Origin: Sphingomonadales bacterium 12-68-11
Lineage (GTDB): Bacteria > Pseudomonadota > Alphaproteobacteria > Sphingomonadales > Sphingomonadaceae
Assembly (NCBI GenBank): GCA_002279825.1
Contig: NCCV01000003.1
Span: forward strand, 248,001 to 312,000
Direction: 5' to 3'
Length of the DNA stretch: 64,000 bases
The first letter of the stretch is position 1, and each line of letters starts with the position of its first letter. The position numbers and the translations under genes were made by a program. Positions 35,547-43,807 of this stretch are shown here, one piece after another. A model generated the notes under the pieces. The model was not told where the DNA came from, did not search any database, and saw only the letters and a program-made list of their open reading frames with translations.

Positions 35547-38500
35547 TCAGAACAGCTTGCGCAGCTCGACCTGGACGCGCCGCCCGATCGGATCAATCAG
35601 GAACGGCTGGTAGCGCAGCGGCACCACGCCGGCACTGTCGGTCACGCGCTGGCGCTCGTCGAACAGGTTGTCGACCCCGACGCTAATGCGCGTGTTCCGG
35701 AACAGCGGAACGGCTTCGAGCAGGCTGGCACGCTGGTTCAGATCGGCGAACACGCGGAAATTGATCGTCACGTAGTCGGCGAAGAGCAGATCGGTGCTGC
35801 CCGCCGTGCCGTTGCCGTTGATCCGCGATTCGCCGACGTAGCGCACGTTGTAGAAGCTGCCGAAGCCGCGGTAGAACAGCCCGCCGGTAATCGTGAAGTT
35901 GTTGCGCGCCTGGCCGCCACCGGTGAGCGCGTCTCCGTTGATCAGATCGAGAACCGGCCCGCCGGGCGCGATCAGCACCTCGTTGTTGAGCTCGCGCTGA
36001 TAGTTCAGGTTGAAGAACCACCGGCCGCGACCGTCGGCGCTGCCGCCGCCCGGGCCGCCGCGGAAACCGCCACCGCCGCCGCCCCCGGCGAACCCGCCGC
36101 CCCCTGCGAAACCGCCACCGCCGCCCGGAGGACCGCCAGGACCGGGATTGCCCTGGATGATGAACGTGGGTCCGCCTTGGCCGGGCTGGCCGCCCTGGCC
36201 TTGCCCGCCGGGGCCGCCTTGCCCACCAGGCCCGCCCGGATTGGCACTACACACGCGGTCGCGGAACACCTTCCACAGCTCGGGATCGATCGTGCCGTCG
36301 GGCCGCTTGAGGCGCGTGACGAGCTGCTCGGGCAGCCCTTCGAGCTGTTCCGCGGTCGGTACCTTGTCGGCCGCGTCGTCGGCGCAGAACTCGCGGCGGA
36401 GGCGCTGGAACGCCTGCGGGTTGAACGCGCCTGCGCCGCCCGGACCACCCGGACCGCCAAATTGCACGTTGGCGCTGCAGAAGCGCGTACGCGCCTCGCC
36501 CCAGCGCTCGGCGTTGATCGTGCCGTCGGGGTTCTTGAGCGCCGCAGTGAGCTGCTCGGGCAGTCCGGCGAGATCCTCCGCCGCAGGCACCGTAGTGGCC
36601 GCCTCGGGCGCGCAGAACCGCGTCCGTAGCTGCTGGAACGCCTGCGGATTGAAGCCGCCCGGACCGCCGGGTGCCCCAGGTGCGCCGGCACCGGGCTGTC
36701 CGCCGGGTGCCTGCGGCCCGTTCGGGCCGACCGGCGAACCGCCCGGCTGACCGCCCGGCCCGCCAAGCGCACGGAAGGCCTGCGCCATCGGATTGTTGTT
36801 GGTCTGCGCGGCGTTGGGATCGGCCTTGCCGAGCGGCCCGTTGAGATTGAGCCCGATCTGCAGCCGCTCGATGTCCTGGCTGGCGAGCGCCACCGGGCGC
36901 TGGTCGATGCGGGTGATCTGCCCGGCCGCGTTGCGCGTCACCCGCCCGGGGAACGCCGCTTCGATCGTCGGGGTCAGCACCGGGAAGCCGCTGGCGATGT
37001 TCTCGGCGCGATTCTTGAAATACTCGACCTGGATATTCGCCCGCTCGATCACCGAAGTGAACTGCGGCAACTGCCACTGCGCGCGGAAGCTCCAGTCGTC
37101 CTGGCGGCGTGCCGGCAGGCTGGCGTTGCCGCCGCTGACCGTGGTGGCGAGCACCGTCTCATTGCGGCTGAGGTCGAACACCGGGACGTTGAAAGTCTCG
37201 ATCTCGGGATTGTTGAGCTGCGACAGGCCCGGCGCCTGGTTGCGGCCGATGCGGCTGACCTGGAAGTTGAGGTTCTCGGCCGGCGACCAGGTCAGGCCGA
37301 CGGTCCAGTCGGTCAGGGTGCCGAAATCCGACAGGTGATCGACGCCGGCGTTGAGGTTGAGGCTGATGTCGCCGATGCCGGCGAGGAAATCCTCGCGCGT
37401 GCTGGTGATCGGCACGCTGACATTGACGCCGCCGTTGAGATTACCGCGGACCAGCGAAGTTTCGACACCACCGGTGCGCGTGTCCTGGCTGCGGATCTGC
37501 GTCCAGTCGTAGCCGCCATCGACCGTGACCGAGACGTCCCCGCCGGGCAGGTAGAGCGGCCGCCCGTTGAGCGTGGCCTTGCTGTTGGCGGTGTCGGTGC
37601 GGGTAATCGATTCGTCGAAGGCCGTCTCGCCGATGTTTGCCAACGGCGCGTTGAGCGCGAGCGTGCCCGCGGCGGCTTGCGCCTGCAATGCAGCCACGGC
37701 GGCGGCGGACGCGCTACCCACCGAACCGAGCCGGCGATCGACGCGGCTGCGCGAATCGACGTGGTTGCCGTCGGCGGTCGCGACCAGTTGCCAGTCGCCG
37801 AGCGTGGTGTTGAGCGAGCCGCCGAGCGAGTAGGTATTGCTGCGCGTGACGACCTTGAGCGGATCGTCCTCGTTGAGCGTGCGCAACTGGCTGGGCGACC
37901 CTGGCGTGCCCGGAGGGCCGGTCAGGACAATCGTATCGAGACCCTGCAAGCGCAGGCTGTCGCTGCGCTGGAACGCCGGATTGATGCTGAGCGCCGCGGC
38001 GCCGAGCCGGGTCGAGTAGTTGCCGGTCACTTCGAGCCCGGCCGAATCGGCGGTCAGCGTGCGATACTCGCCGGTCTGCGGATCGGTCGCGAGCGGGACG
38101 GTGGTCTGAATCACGTCGCGCTCGGCCTCGGTCAGCGGCGTGGTGTCGTTCCACTCGACGTTGAGGTTCATCCGGTCTTGCCCGGCGAGCTGCAGGTAGG
38201 TCACTTCGCCGCGCTTGGTCGAGGTGCCGCCATCCCACGGCTGGTTGTAGACGAGTTCGATCTCGCGGCTCGAATAGTTGCGCTTGGTGATGAAGTTGAC
38301 CACCCGCTGGTCGGCCGAGAAGCCGTAGCGCAGCGCCGTTTCCTCGGGCAGCACTTCGACCTTTTCGATCGCCTCGGGCGGATAGGACGCGATTTCGCGG
38401 AAGTTGGCGATGCGCTGGCCGTTGAGCAGGATCGCCGGCTGGCCGCCGCGCCCGCTGCCGGTTTGCGGCGCAAGCGCGTCGAGCAGATCCGCGATCGAGC

Positions 38501-38744
38501 CGGCCCCATAAGCCGCGATGTCCTCCTCGCCCAACTCGAGCAGCGGCGGTTCGGGTGCATCGACCTGACCGCGCAGCGAATCCGCGATCACTAGAATGTC
38601 GTTGGCCGGATCGTAGGTGTCGTCTGCGGCGGGGGCCGGGGCTGGCGCCGGGGCCGGCGTGTTCTGGGCGAATACGGGCGTGACGCTGGTCAGCGCCAGC
38701 GCGGCTGCCAGGGTGAAACGGCCTGCGGGAGGTAGTTTGCGCAA
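35547..38744 (-). CDS. TonB-dependent receptor with large Gly/Pro-rich inserted module
   Basis: 1065 residues. Signal peptide (FTLAAALALTSVTPVFAQN), a TonB-dependent plug domain (ELGEEDIAAYGAGSIADLLD, ILLNGQRIANF, VEVLPEETALRYG) and a 22-strand-type barrel ending YQPFLIDPIGRRVQVELRKLF with terminal Phe. Between residues ~655 and ~900 the barrel is interrupted by a Gly/Pro/Gln-rich low-complexity insertion containing two 62-residue modules (residues ~696-758 and ~774-836), 40 of 62 positions identical, each with two Cys, and a poly-Gly tail. Substrate unknown. Single gene; candidate operator upstream at 38811-38845. Confidence 0.93.
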   Translation of the reverse strand: MRKLPPAGRFTLAAALALTSVTPVFAQNTPAPAPAPAPAADDTYDPANDILVIADSLRGQVDAPEPPLLELGEEDIAAYGAGSIADLLDALAPQTGSGRGGQPAILLNGQRIANFREIASYPPEAIEKVEVLPEETALRYGFSADQRVVNFITKRNYSSREIELVYNQPWDGGTSTKRGEVTYLQLAGQDRMNLNVEWNDTTPLTEAERDVIQTTVPLATDPQTGEYRTLTADSAGLEVTGNYSTRLGAAALSINPAFQRSDSLRLQGLDTIVLTGPPGTPGSPSQLRTLNEDDPLKVVTRSNTYSLGGSLNTTLGDWQLVATADGNHVDSRSRVDRRLGSVGSASAAAVAALQAQAAAGTLALNAPLANIGETAFDESITRTDTANSKATLNGRPLYLPGGDVSVTVDGGYDWTQIRSQDTRTGGVETSLVRGNLNGGVNVSVPITSTREDFLAGIGDISLNLNAGVDHLSDFGTLTDWTVGLTWSPAENLNFQVSRIGRNQAPGLSQLNNPEIETFNVPVFDLSRNETVLATTVSGGNASLPARRQDDWSFRAQWQLPQFTSVIERANIQVEYFKNRAENIASGFPVLTPTIEAAFPGRVTRNAAGQITRIDQRPVALASQDIERLQIGLNLNGPLGKADPNAAQTNNNPMAQAFRALGGPGGQPGGSPVGPNGPQAPGGQPGAGAPGAPGGPGGFNPQAFQQLRTRFCAPEAATTVPAAEDLAGLPEQLTAALKNPDGTINAERWGEARTRFCSANVQFGGPGGPGGAGAFNPQAFQRLRREFCADDAADKVPTAEQLEGLPEQLVTRLKRPDGTIDPELWKVFRDRVCSANPGGPGGQGGPGGQGQGGQPGQGGPTFIIQGNPGPGGPPGGGGGFAGGGGFAGGGGGGGFRGGPGGGSADGRGRWFFNLNYQRELNNEVLIAPGGPVLDLINGDALTGGGQARNNFTITGGLFYRGFGSFYNVRYVGESRINGNGTAGSTDLLFADYVTINFRVFADLNQRASLLEAVPLFRNTRISVGVDNLFDERQRVTDSAGVVPLRYQPFLIDPIGRRVQVELRKLF
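36010..36780 (-). repeat. Gly/Pro-rich insertion with tandem Cys modules inside the receptor
   Basis: This stretch encodes collagen-like GGPGG/GQGGP tracts and two copies of a module that starts FNPQAFQ, contains LPEQL and PDGTI, and ends CSAN. The copies are 62 residues each with Cys at module positions 14 and 59. The high-G tract gives strong strand asymmetry, with C-runs on the plus strand. Confidence 0.85.
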
Positions 38745-38810
38745 TCCACGATCCTCATTTTGGAGTCACTTAACCCCGGTCCCGGCGGCCTCTTCGCTGC
38801 AACGCCACAT

Positions 38811-38845
38811 TGTGACAAGGTGCGGCGGGGTAATAAAATGTCACA
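38811..38845. promoter_or_regulatory. Candidate operator upstream of the receptor gene
   Basis: The perfect inverted 7-mers TGTGACA (38811-38817) and TGTCACA (38839-38845) are 21 bp apart, in the 222-bp divergent gap between the receptor gene and infA. An AT-rich stretch TAATAAAATG lies within. The arms resemble CRP-type half-sites (TGTGA), but the spacing is wrong for CRP, so the regulator is unknown. Confidence 0.35.
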
Positions 38846-38966
38846 GCTGTATCGTACCTGTCTCGCCCCCGGCGCGCGCGGGCGCGGCGGCTAGGCTTTT
38901 CTTTTCGGCAAGCTCCGTCTATGGGGCGCGCCCATATCTCCAAACGGTTACGGAATAAGATACTGC

Positions 38967-39212
38967 ATGGCCAAAGAAGAACTCCTCGAAATGCGCGGCA
39001 AGGTGGTGGAACTGCTGCCCAACGCGATGTTCCGGGTAGAGCTCGAAAATGGTCATGAAGTGCTCGGCCATACCGCCGGGCGGATGCGCAAGAACCGTAT
39101 CCGCGTGCTGGTGGGCGATGAAGTGCTGTGCGAGCTGACTCCTTACGACCTCACCAAGGCGCGGATCACCTACCGCTTCATGCCCGGCCGGAGCGGCCCG
39201 GGCCCGCAGTAA
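38967..39212 (+). CDS. infA: Translation initiation factor IF-1
   Basis: 81 residues, an OB-fold S1-like protein. The family core is intact: [69 protein letters not shown] 9-residue C-terminal tail (PGRSGPGPQ) is longer than in E. coli. It leads the infA-maf-RNase-yacG block common to alphaproteobacteria. Function: 30S A-site binding during initiation. Confidence 0.97.
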   Translation: MAKEELLEMRGKVVELLPNAMFRVELENGHEVLGHTAGRMRKNRIRVLVGDEVLCELTPYDLTKARITYRFMPGRSGPGPQ

Positions 39213-39306
39213 CCGGTGTTTCGCGTCCGTCGAGACGCGTCTTCGTGACGCCGCTATGCGGCTCCGCGGCCGCGCCTCGGGACGAGCGGTTATCGCGCCC
39301 TGCCCG

Positions 39307-39354
39307 CTCATCCTGAGGAGGGAGTGAGCTTGTCGAAGTCCCGTCTCGAAGGAC
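39307..39354. repeat. Interspersed repeat that forms the 5' end of maf
   Basis: CTCATCCTGAGGAGGGAGTG, continuing with AGCTTGTCGAAG and TCTCGAAGGAC. It resembles the common alphaproteobacterial intergenic repeat family TCATCCTGAG...TGTCGAAGGAC (recollection). It contains the ribosome-binding site (GAGGAGG), the GTG start at 39324 and the first 10 codons of maf. Confidence 0.6.
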
Positions 39355-39932
39355 CGCAGCTGGTTCTCGCGTCCGCCAGCCCGCGGCGCCGCGAACTGCT
39401 CGCGCGGCTGGGGCTCACCGACCTGAGCATCGCCCCGGCCGACATCGACGAGACCCCGAGCAAGGCCGAGCCGCCGCGCGACTATGCGCAGCGCATGGCG
39501 CGCGAGAAGGCCCGCGCTGCCGCCGAAGCACCGGCCAACTCTGGTGCGCACGTCCTCGCCGGCGACACGGTGGTCGCAGTCGGCCGCCGCATCCTGCCCA
39601 AGGCCGAAGACGAGGGCACCGCGCGCGCCTGCCTCGCGCTGCTGTCCGGCCGGCGCCACCGGGTGCTCTCGGCCATAGCACTGCTCGCGCCCGACGGTAC
39701 CCTGCGTGAACGGCTCAGCGAAACCCAGGTGCGCTTCAAGCGGCTCTCGGAGGAGGAAGTCGGCGCCTACCTCGCCGGCGGCGAATGGCATGGCAAGGCC
39801 GGCGGCTACGCGATCCAGGGCAGCGCCGAGGGCCTGATAGCGTGGATCTCGGGCAGCCATTCGGGGGTCGTCGGCCTGCCGCTGTTCGAAACCCGCGCGC
39901 TCCTCAAGAGCGCGGGCTTCTCCGTTGGCTAG
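39324..39932 (+). CDS. Maf family nucleotide pyrophosphatase
   Basis: 202 residues. Hydrolyses non-canonical or methylated nucleoside triphosphates (dTTP/UTP or m7GTP, depending on subfamily). Core motifs: LVLASASPRRRELLARLGL, VLAGDTVVAVGRRILPKAED and the late GYAIQGSAEGLIAWISGSHS. The GTG start is read because a GAGGAGG site precedes it; the first 10 residues (MSLSKSRLEG) come from the repeat element, so the true conserved start is LVLASASPRR. Second gene of the infA block; substrate class not determined. Confidence 0.9.
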   Translation: MSLSKSRLEGPQLVLASASPRRRELLARLGLTDLSIAPADIDETPSKAEPPRDYAQRMAREKARAAAEAPANSGAHVLAGDTVVAVGRRILPKAEDEGTARACLALLSGRRHRVLSAIALLAPDGTLRERLSETQVRFKRLSEEEVGAYLAGGEWHGKAGGYAIQGSAEGLIAWISGSHSGVVGLPLFETRALLKSAGFSVG

Positions 39933-40051
39933 TCCTCCCCCATCGGGGGAGGGGGACCACCCGCAGGGTGGTGGAGGGGCACCGGCGGCAGGTCACTGCC
40001 TGTGCCCCTCCACCATGCTTCGCATGGTCCCCCTCCCCGTACCGGGGAGGA
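39933..40051. repeat. Long nested inverted repeat between maf and the RNase gene
   Basis: Two 50-base arms, 39933-39982 and 40002-40051, are inverted and identical at 41 of 50 positions. Each arm contains two small hairpins of its own (for example CCACCC-GCA-GGGTGG left and CCATGC-TTC-GCATGG right). The differences between arms compensate within these hairpins, so the base pairing is kept. It fills the whole gap between the maf stop and the RNase ATG. Its right end GGGGAGGA sits 5 bases before the ATG and can act as Shine-Dalgarno. Confidence 0.85.
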
Positions 40052-40055
40052 TCAC

Positions 40056-41027
40056 ATGACTTGGCTGGTCGAGGAAGGGATCGGCGAGACCCGCGCGATC
40101 CGCCTCGAGGGCGAGCAGATCGTGGCTGCGCGGTTCGACTGGCCGGGCGAGCTGACTGTGGGCGAGGTCCAGGACGCAGTGCTGGTCGCGCGCGCTGCCG
40201 GCAGCCGCCGCGGCACCGCGCGCTTCCAGGGCGGCGAGCAGACGCTGGTCGACCGCCTCCCCCCCTCGGCCAGCGAGGGCGCATTGATCCGGCTCGAAGT
40301 CACCCGCCCGGCGCTCGGCGAGCGCGGCCGGCGCAAGCTGGCGCGGGCCCGGCCGACCGAAGCGGCACCCCGCCCTGCCCCGTCGCTGGCCGATCGGCTG
40401 CGCGCCGAAGGGCATGACGTCCGTGAGGTGCGCGCGTTTCCCACGGGCGATTTCGCCGACCTGATCGCCGAAGCTTTTACCGGGGAGGTCGCCTTGCCCG
40501 GCGGCTCGCTGCAATTCAGCCCGACACCGGCGATGCTGCTGGTCGATGTCGACGGCACGCTCGATCCGCGCGCCCTGGCTCTCGCCGCGGTTCCGGCACT
40601 CGCGCAGGCGCTGCAGCGGTTCGACGTCGGCGGTTCGATCGGGATCGACTTCCCGACGCTGGCGGACAAGGCCGACCGCCGCGCGGTCGATGCGGCACTG
40701 GCGGCCTCTCTTGCGTATTGGCCGCACGAGCGCACCGCGATGAACGGGTTCGGCTTCGTCCAGCTCGTTGCGCGTCTCGAGCGTCCCTCGCTGCTGCACC
40801 GCGCCGCCTTCCAGCCGGCCGCGACAGCCGCGCGCGCGCTGCTCCGCCGCGCCGAGCGCCTCGAGGGCCCGGGTGCCGTGCTGCTCGCCGGGCACCCCAC
40901 CCTCGAAGCCCACCTCCATCCCGAATGGCTTGTCGAGCTCGCCCGCCGCTCGGGGCGCGAAGTGCGCTGGGAAGCGCGTCCCGGCCTTGCGATCGAGGTG
41001 CCCCACGCCCAACTGGTCCCGCGATGA
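40056..41027 (+). CDS. Short RNase E/G family ribonuclease
   Basis: 323 residues. Resembles the catalytic core of RNase E/G: the phosphate-binding region (RLRAEGHDVREVRAFPTGDF), the catalytic Asp region MLLVDVDGTLDPRALA, and FDVGGSIGIDFPTLADKADR, the second catalytic Asp. An N-terminal domain of ~110 residues is present, but a typical S1 RNA-binding domain and the C-terminal Zn-link Cys motif are not seen, and it is shorter than the ~450-900-residue family members. Position after maf and before yacG matches the conserved alphaproteobacterial order. Activity likely but reduced in RNA binding (inference). Confidence 0.8.
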   Translation: MTWLVEEGIGETRAIRLEGEQIVAARFDWPGELTVGEVQDAVLVARAAGSRRGTARFQGGEQTLVDRLPPSASEGALIRLEVTRPALGERGRRKLARARPTEAAPRPAPSLADRLRAEGHDVREVRAFPTGDFADLIAEAFTGEVALPGGSLQFSPTPAMLLVDVDGTLDPRALALAAVPALAQALQRFDVGGSIGIDFPTLADKADRRAVDAALAASLAYWPHERTAMNGFGFVQLVARLERPSLLHRAAFQPAATAARALLRRAERLEGPGAVLLAGHPTLEAHLHPEWLVELARRSGREVRWEARPGLAIEVPHAQLVPR

Positions 41028-41209
41028 GCGCCCGCCCCTGCCCGATCTGCCGCAAGCCCCGCAGCGAGGCGTTCACGCCGTTCTGCTCGGCCCGGTGCCG
41101 CGACCGCGACCTCGCCCAGTGGTTTAACGAAGGCTATGCCCTTCCCGGCGAGGCCGCCGATCCCGAGGCGCTGGTGCGCGACGACGCCGACGCCGAGCGC
41201 AGGGAATAA
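41024..41209 (+). CDS. yacG: DNA gyrase inhibitor YacG
   Basis: 61 residues with the zinc motif CPICRKP ... FCSARCRDRDL, C4 type, followed by WFNEGYALPGE. YacG binds GyrB and inhibits DNA binding by gyrase. Start overlaps the RNase stop (ATGA). Length is typical. Last gene of the infA-maf-RNase-yacG block, before tRNA-Phe. Confidence 0.93.
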   Translation: MSARPCPICRKPRSEAFTPFCSARCRDRDLAQWFNEGYALPGEAADPEALVRDDADAERRE

Positions 41210-41300
41210 CCCCTTGCCAAGCCGGGCCGCCTTGGCCATAGGCCCGCTTCCGTCCGCCGGGCCCACGGCCCGCGCTGCTGACGACGCCCGGTGCTAATGG

Positions 41301-41376
41301 GCCCAAGTAGCTCAGTTGGTAGAGCATGCGACTGAAAATCGCAGTGTCGGTGGTTCGATCCCGCCCTTGGGCACCA
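41301..41376 (+). tRNA. tRNA-Phe (GAA)
   Basis: 76 bases with all arms: acceptor GCCCAAG/CTTGGGC, D-loop AGCTCAGTTGGTAGAGC, anticodon stem TGCGA/TCGCA with loop CTGAAAA and anticodon GAA at 41334-41336, T-loop GGTTCGATCC, discriminator A and CCA encoded at 41374-41376. The next base on the plus strand is the complement of the stop codon of the convergent ABC-F gene, with zero spacing. Confidence 0.97.
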
Positions 41377-43242
41377 TTAGACGGCGTGCTGCTCGAGACG
41401 CTCGCTGGCCGCGATCCACTGCTTTTCGGCGTTTTCCTGCGCTAGCGTCAGCTCCGCCCGGCGCCGTGCCAGCTCGCCCATCGTCAGGGCGCGCAGCGCG
41501 GGTTCTGCCCCCTCGGGATCGAACATCGCCCGGTCGATGCTGGTGGCCTGCGCCTGCAGGCGCGCAATCGCCGCCTCGGCCTCGGACACTGCTTTGGCCG
41601 CCAGCCGCGCCTCCTCGCGGGCGCGCGCGGTAGCCTTGCGGTCTTTCTTCTCGCCTTTCGGTCGCGCCTCGCCCTTGGGCTGGTTCCGGCCGAGCACGAA
41701 GTCGATGTAGTCCTCGATGCTGCCGGTGTAGTCGGCGGCGGTGCCGTTATCGACCAGGACCAGCCGATCGGCGGTCAACTCCACCATATGCCGGTCGTGG
41801 CTGATCAGGATGACCGCCCCGGCGAAATCGTTGAGCGCCTGGACCAGCGCCTCGCGCGCGTCGACGTCGAGGTGGTTGGTCGGCTCGTCGAGGATCAGCA
41901 GGTGCGGCGCTTCGCGGGTGATCAGCGCCAGCGCCAGCCGCGCGCGCTCGCCCCCCGACAGCGAACCGACCTTGCTCATGGCGCGGTTGCCCGAGAAACC
42001 GAACCGGCCGAGCTGGGCGCGCACCGCCGCGGGCGTCCCGCCTTTCATCGCGCGGGTCATATGCTCGAGCGGGGTATCCTCCGAGTGGAGTTCCTCGACC
42101 TGATATTGGGTGAAGTAGCCAATGCGGATCTTGCCCGAAAGCTGGATGCCCCCTTCCATCGCACCGAGCTGCCCCGCCAGCAGCCGCGCCAGCGTGGTCT
42201 TGCCGTTGCCGTTGCGCCCCAACAGCGCGATCCGGTCGTCGGGATCGATCCGCAAGTTGAGCCGGCGCAGAATCGGCATGTCGCCATAACCGACCGCCGC
42301 CTGGTCGAGCGTGATGAGCGGCGGGCGCATCTCGTTCGGGCTCGGAAAGTCGAAGCTCAGGCTCGGGTCTTCCATCAGCGCCGCGATCGGCTGCATCTTG
42401 GCCAGCATCTTGGCGCGCGACTGGGCCTGCTTGGCGGTCGAGGCGCGCGCGCTGTTGCGGGCCACATAGTCCTGCAGGCGCGCGCGCTGCGCATCCTGCG
42501 AAGCCTTCGCCGCGCTGAGCTGCGCCGCCCGTTCGGCGCGCTGCGTCTCGAACGCGTCATAGCCGCCGGCATAGAGCGTCAGCTTGCCGCCCTGCAGGTG
42601 AAGGATCGAATCGACCACGTTGTTGAGCAAGTCGCGCTCGTGGCTGATCACGATCAGCGTGCCGGGATAGGCCTTGAGAAAGTTCTCCAGCCACAGCGTC
42701 GATTCGAGATCGAGGTGGTTCGACGGTTCGTCGAGCAGCAGCACGTCGGGCGCCGAAAACAGCAGCGAGGCGAGCGCCACGCGCATCGACCAGCCGCCCG
42801 AGAAGCTGTCGAGCGGGCGCGCCTGCATCTCCTCGTCGAAGCCGAGCCCGGTCAGGATGATCGCCGCGCGCGAGGGCGCGGCATAAGCGTCGATCGCCAG
42901 CAACCGCTCGTGAAGGTCGCCGAGCCGGTCGGGGTCGACGCAGTGCTCGGCTTCGTCGAGCAGCGCCGTGCGTTCGACATCGGCCGCGAGCACCGCATCG
43001 AACGGGCTGATGGTGCCTTTCGGTGCTTCCTGCGCGATGTAGCCGAGCCGGGTGCGGCGCGGCATCTCGATCGAGCCGCCGTCGGGATCGAGCTGGCCGA
43101 CGAGGACTTTCATCAGCGTCGACTTGCCCGCGCCGTTGCGGCCGATGAGGCCCACGCGCCCCCCGGCGGGGATCGCGGCCGTCGCGCCGTCGAGGATCGT
43201 GCGGCTGCCGAGCCGCACCGTGATGGAGTTGATGGTGATCAT
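41377..43242 (-). CDS. ABC-F family ATP-binding protein
   Basis: 621 residues with two nucleotide-binding domains and no membrane domain. First: GRNGAGKST, FSGGWSMRVALASLL, LLLDEPSNHLD. Second: LGRNGNGKTTLARL, LSGGERARLALALI, LLILDEPTNHLD. A charged linker (ARASTAKQAQSRAKML) and a C-terminal coiled coil (~550-621) follow; the pattern fits the Uup/YheS-like group acting on ribosomes. Exact subclass not assigned. The TAA stop is directly adjacent to the 3' end of tRNA-Phe on the other strand. Confidence 0.95.
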   Translation of the reverse strand: MITINSITVRLGSRTILDGATAAIPAGGRVGLIGRNGAGKSTLMKVLVGQLDPDGGSIEMPRRTRLGYIAQEAPKGTISPFDAVLAADVERTALLDEAEHCVDPDRLGDLHERLLAIDAYAAPSRAAIILTGLGFDEEMQARPLDSFSGGWSMRVALASLLFSAPDVLLLDEPSNHLDLESTLWLENFLKAYPGTLIVISHERDLLNNVVDSILHLQGGKLTLYAGGYDAFETQRAERAAQLSAAKASQDAQRARLQDYVARNSARASTAKQAQSRAKMLAKMQPIAALMEDPSLSFDFPSPNEMRPPLITLDQAAVGYGDMPILRRLNLRIDPDDRIALLGRNGNGKTTLARLLAGQLGAMEGGIQLSGKIRIGYFTQYQVEELHSEDTPLEHMTRAMKGGTPAAVRAQLGRFGFSGNRAMSKVGSLSGGERARLALALITREAPHLLILDEPTNHLDVDAREALVQALNDFAGAVILISHDRHMVELTADRLVLVDNGTAADYTGSIEDYIDFVLGRNQPKGEARPKGEKKDRKATARAREEARLAAKAVSEAEAAIARLQAQATSIDRAMFDPEGAEPALRALTMGELARRRAELTLAQENAEKQWIAASERLEQHAV

Positions 43243-43339
43243 TGCGGCGCGCCCTTAGCAGCGCCGCGCGGCAATCCCAACAAAACCGGGCCCCGCGCCG
43301 AGCTCCTGCGCTGCGGCGTCCGCTCGCGGCCGGTCCGGG

Positions 43340-43666
43340 TCAGCCCTTGCGCTTCTTGCGCGCGGCATATTTGGCATCGCGCGCCGCCTTGCGCTCGGCT
43401 TCGGTGAGCCCGGCAGCCTGGATCTTCGCCGCCTCGAGCGCGGCCAGTCGCTCTTCCTCCGCGCGCTGCGCGGCCTCTTTGGCTTCGCGCGCCGCCGCGC
43501 GCTTGGCCGCTTCCTTGGCTTCGCGTTCGACCTGCCGTGCCGCGCGCGCCGCCAGTTCCGCCGCGTCGGGCTTGGGCGCCGCCTTCAGCTTCTCCACCGC
43601 GCTGTTTTTCGCCCGCGCGGACGCGGCGGCGCGGTCCTGAAACCCCGGCTCCTTGAAACCCTTCAT
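43340..43666 (-). CDS. DUF6481 family Ala/Lys/Arg-rich protein
   Basis: 108 residues, very rich in Ala, Glu, Lys and Arg, with no hydrophobic core. The N-terminal FKEPGFQDRAAASARAKNSA and the C-terminal AARDAKYAARKKRKG recall the DUF6481-type proteins of sphingomonads. A long single helix or coiled coil is predicted from the charge pattern. Possibly nucleic-acid or ribosome-associated, but nothing proves this. Start at ATG 43666. Confidence 0.65.
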   Translation of the reverse strand: MKGFKEPGFQDRAAASARAKNSAVEKLKAAPKPDAAELAARAARQVEREAKEAAKRAAAREAKEAAQRAEEERLAALEAAKIQAAGLTEAERKAARDAKYAARKKRKG

Positions 43667-43807
43667 CGATAGACTCCTTTGAACTTTGAAAAAAATGCGC
43701 TCGCCGCCGGGGCAGCGCCAGAGATTCTTGCGCCGGGCCCTATGCCCGCAGCACGGCCATTGCAGCAATACCTTGCGCTCGCTCCACAGACAGCTAGCCA
43801 GCGCTGC

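Noticed and set aside
36010..36750. Plus-strand Pro-rich 246-residue ORF
   Set aside because: Antisense of the Gly-rich receptor insertion; the Pro runs are just the complement of poly-Gly codons.
37335..38594. Plus-strand 419-residue ORF across the receptor gene
   Set aside because: Arg/Asp-rich antisense shadow of the TonB-dependent receptor with no recognisable domain.
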